This document shows positions 20,685 through 22,372 of a stretch of DNA of 22,372 nucleotides, piece after piece. This DNA is from an uncultured Collinsella sp. (lineage in GTDB: Bacteria > Actinomycetota > Coriobacteriia > Coriobacteriales > Coriobacteriaceae), in the NCBI GenBank assembly GCA_900546105.1, contig URBP01000028.1, positions 1-22,372 on the forward strand, written 5' to 3'. The position numbers and the translations under genes are program-made. The notes below the pieces were generated by a model. It saw nothing but the letters and a program-made list of their open reading frames with translations. It made no database searches and was not told the DNA's origin. The number at the start of each line of letters is the position of its first letter. Within the stretch, counting starts at the first letter, position 1.

Positions 20685-21746
20685 TTAGTAGTCGAACTGG
20701 TGATAGTAGCGACGGTAGTTGAGGTTGTGCTTGGTGACCGTCTCGTAGTAAGCGGCAAGGCGATCGGTGATCAGCGAGGAAAGGATCCACGGAGACACGA
20801 TGACGCGGAACTCGTCGTCAAGGCCGGGGATCGCGAACTCGGCGGTGTCGATGATGTTGATGTCGGTGTCGCCGGTCACGCCGCGGTTGAGGAACGCGCG
20901 GACGCGCTCGTCGAGCTTGCGGTTCTCGTCCTCGCCCATGAACAGGAACACGGGGACGCCGGGCTCCACGAGCTCGAGGGTGCCGTGGAAGAAGTCGGCC
21001 GAGGTGATGTAGCGGGTGCGCTTCCACTGCATCTCCTCGAGGATGCACATCGAGAACAGGATCGTCTCGCCCCACAGGGCGCCGGAGCCGATGAACATGG
21101 TGTAGGGGGCCAGGGCGTACTTCTTGGCGAGCTCCTCGGCGCGCGGCTCGAAGCGCTTGCGGATATCGAGCATGTCCTTCCAGATGTCCTTGGTCTGCTC
21201 GATAAACAGATCGAACTTGGGGAAGCAGCCGCGGCGGTTGAGCAGGCGCAGGCCGAAGCAGTCGGCGAGGTAGTAGCCCTTCTCGCAGCCGCCCGAACCA
21301 TGGTCGGAAGCCATGGCGACGCAGTTCTCGGCACCCACGGCCTGGCCGATGGGGCCCTCGGGCTTGGTCATGGCGTAGACGCGAATGCCCTTTTCCTTCA
21401 TCTTCTTGACGGCCTCGAGGACCTCGGGGGTGGTTCCGGACTCGGAGGCGGTGAGCACGACGGACTTCTCGGTCATGCGCTTGTGGCCCATGACGTTCCA
21501 CTCGGCGGCGTGGATCAGGTAGACCTCGAGGTCGCGGTCGCCGAACTTGTTCATGAGGTACTCGAGCTGCATGAGCTCGTCCCAGGTGCCGCCGACGCCC
21601 ATCAGGAACACGGCGTCGTAGCCCTCGTCGGCGACCTTGTCGGCGAGCGCGGTCATCTTCTTGCCGGTCTCGTAGAGCGCCTTGCCGTCCTCGAGGTAGC
21701 CCTCCTGGTCGAAATGCATGATCTCGATCTTCTCGGTTTCCTTCAT
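20685..21746 (-). CDS. FrlB/GfrF-like SIS-domain deglycase
   Basis: A 353-residue two-SIS-domain protein. GVGGTWDE (50-57) and SESGTTPE (101-108) form the sugar-phosphate site of the first domain. The second has FFHGTLELVEPGVPVF (252-267), then DENRKLDERVRAF, and the C-terminus ends in N-Y-R-R-Y-Y. By recollection the HG..E.VEPGVP block and the RRYY tail are marks of FrlB and GfrF, which cleave fructoselysine 6-phosphate to glucose 6-phosphate and lysine. The ATG follows AAAGGAGAG. It sits between another SIS gene and the PTS genes, which suits deglycation of a sugar-amine imported and phosphorylated by the PTS. The exact substrate is inferred. Confidence 0.8.
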   Translation of the reverse strand: MKETEKIEIMHFDQEGYLEDGKALYETGKKMTALADKVADEGYDAVFLMGVGGTWDELMQLEYLMNKFGDRDLEVYLIHAAEWNVMGHKRMTEKSVVLTASESGTTPEVLEAVKKMKEKGIRVYAMTKPEGPIGQAVGAENCVAMASDHGSGGCEKGYYLADCFGLRLLNRRGCFPKFDLFIEQTKDIWKDMLDIRKRFEPRAEELAKKYALAPYTMFIGSGALWGETILFSMCILEEMQWKRTRYITSADFFHGTLELVEPGVPVFLFMGEDENRKLDERVRAFLNRGVTGDTDINIIDTAEFAIPGLDDEFRVIVSPWILSSLITDRLAAYYETVTKHNLNYRRYYHQFDY

Positions 21747-21806
21747 TTGTCTCTCCTTTCTGGGGTTGTCTCCACATCCCCCATGCCAACGGGCATCAAA
21801 ACCCGC

Positions 21807-22372
21807 TTACATTCCGTAACACTCGGCCGCTTTGGCCTTAAGCGCATTGACTGACTCTTCGTAGCCCTCCGCCTTAACCTCCATCTGTTTGGAGACGGCA
21901 TCGAGATACGGGTGTACGTCCCATGACTTCAGACGCTCGGCGATTATGGCCGCAATCGTCTGGAAGAACACAAGATTGGGAATTGCGCTGAGCAGCGGAG
22001 CCACCTGAGGCACCGCAACCTCGTGAGCCCTACCCCTGGGATGGGCCGTGAGCAGCACCGTTTTTGTCGTAACGTTCGATAGCGCATCGGCGATATTCGC
22101 AAGACGCTCCGACCCCTGCGGATCGTCGACGATAAACACGTGGTAGCCTGGGGTTATCTGCATCTCGGGACCGTGGACGAACTCCTCGCCCTCGTGATGC
22201 ATGGCAGGAATCTTGATGGTCTCGCTCAGCTTGAGGGCCGCTTCTTCGGCAACGCCATAGTTGGGGCCGTTGCCGACGACCATGGCGGGCATGTGCTCAG
22301 AAAGCTCGAGCATGTGGTCTTGGACATATGCCTCGGCGATCTTGCACATCACGGCATTGGCCTGGATAGCCT
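21807..22372 (-). CDS. GlmS-like SIS protein, GfrE-like (partial)
   Basis: The C-terminal 188 codons of a SIS-domain protein; the frame stays open to the window edge, so the start is missing. It resembles the isomerase half of GlmS and the deglycases derived from it. MHHEGEEFVHGPEMQITPGYHVF corresponds to the GlmS block around E-x-x-HGP, and residues before it (VVGNGPNYGVAEEAALKLSET) match the GlmS G-R-G-x-x-x-x-x-A-x-E-x-A-L-K-L-K-E motif. Salmonella gfr operons encode such a protein (GfrE, glucoselysine 6-phosphate deglycase) beside GfrF and a mannose-class PTS, the arrangement seen here. It ends 60 bp before the FrlB-like gene and is probably co-transcribed. An amino-sugar isomerase remains an alternative. 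Confidence 0.75.
   Translation of the reverse strand, partial: AIQANAVMCKIAEAYVQDHMLELSEHMPAMVVGNGPNYGVAEEAALKLSETIKIPAMHHEGEEFVHGPEMQITPGYHVFIVDDPQGSERLANIADALSNVTTKTVLLTAHPRGRAHEVAVPQVAPLLSAIPNLVFFQTIAAIIAERLKSWDVHPYLDAVSKQMEVKAEGYEESVNALKAKAAECYGM

Overview
The window is high-GC, gene-dense DNA that reads like a Coriobacteriia (Actinobacteria) gut commensal, most likely Collinsella or a close relative. The clues are the GC-rich codon use, a DivIC-like protein next to a Ppx/GppA phosphatase, a small TDAC/RDAC-type protein inside the histidine operon, a mannose-family PTS locus, and short palindromes in the gaps between genes. The genus is inferred from pattern recognition, not from a search. 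The + strand carries only two supported genes, an AAA/DUF4143 ATPase and a PHP histidinol phosphatase; all other supported genes are on the - strand.

Layout. Positions 1-417 hold a multi-hairpin element, a + strand terminator, a 71-bp palindromic element and a 33-bp tandem repeat leading into the ATPase gene (418-1704). A second copy of the 71-bp element follows at 1778-1848, so the ATPase is bracketed by repeats. Positions 1860-7271 carry housekeeping genes: ppx/gppA with a divIC-like gene, eno with its own terminator, mazG with a YfcE-like phosphoesterase, and a stand-alone LarC C-terminal domain gene.

Positions 7566-16822 hold a nearly self-sufficient histidine pathway. The - strand operon runs hisZG fusion, hisD, hisC, hisB, hisH, hisA, hisF, hisI, a small unknown gene, hisE. 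A PHP-type histidinol phosphatase converges on it from the + strand and supplies the step that the monofunctional HisB lacks. Spacing is mostly -4 to +3 bp, but three gaps (hisZG/hisD, hisB/hisH, hisF/hisI) contain strong hairpins.

Positions 17149-22372 are a sugar-amine utilisation locus on the - strand: a GlmS-like SIS protein cut by the window edge, a FrlB/GfrF-like SIS deglycase, PTS IIA, IIB, IIC and IID of the mannose family, and a FrlC-like TIM-barrel epimerase. Together they suggest uptake and deglycation of Amadori products (fructoselysine/glucoselysine type); the substrate is inferred.

The less explained material lies between genes: the paired 71-bp elements with different but self-complementary centres, a tandem array of G/C-rich hairpins between the PTS locus and the his operon, and several inverted repeats with 16-19 nt loops near gene ends. 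No CRISPR array, insertion sequence, complete tRNA or rRNA was recognised.
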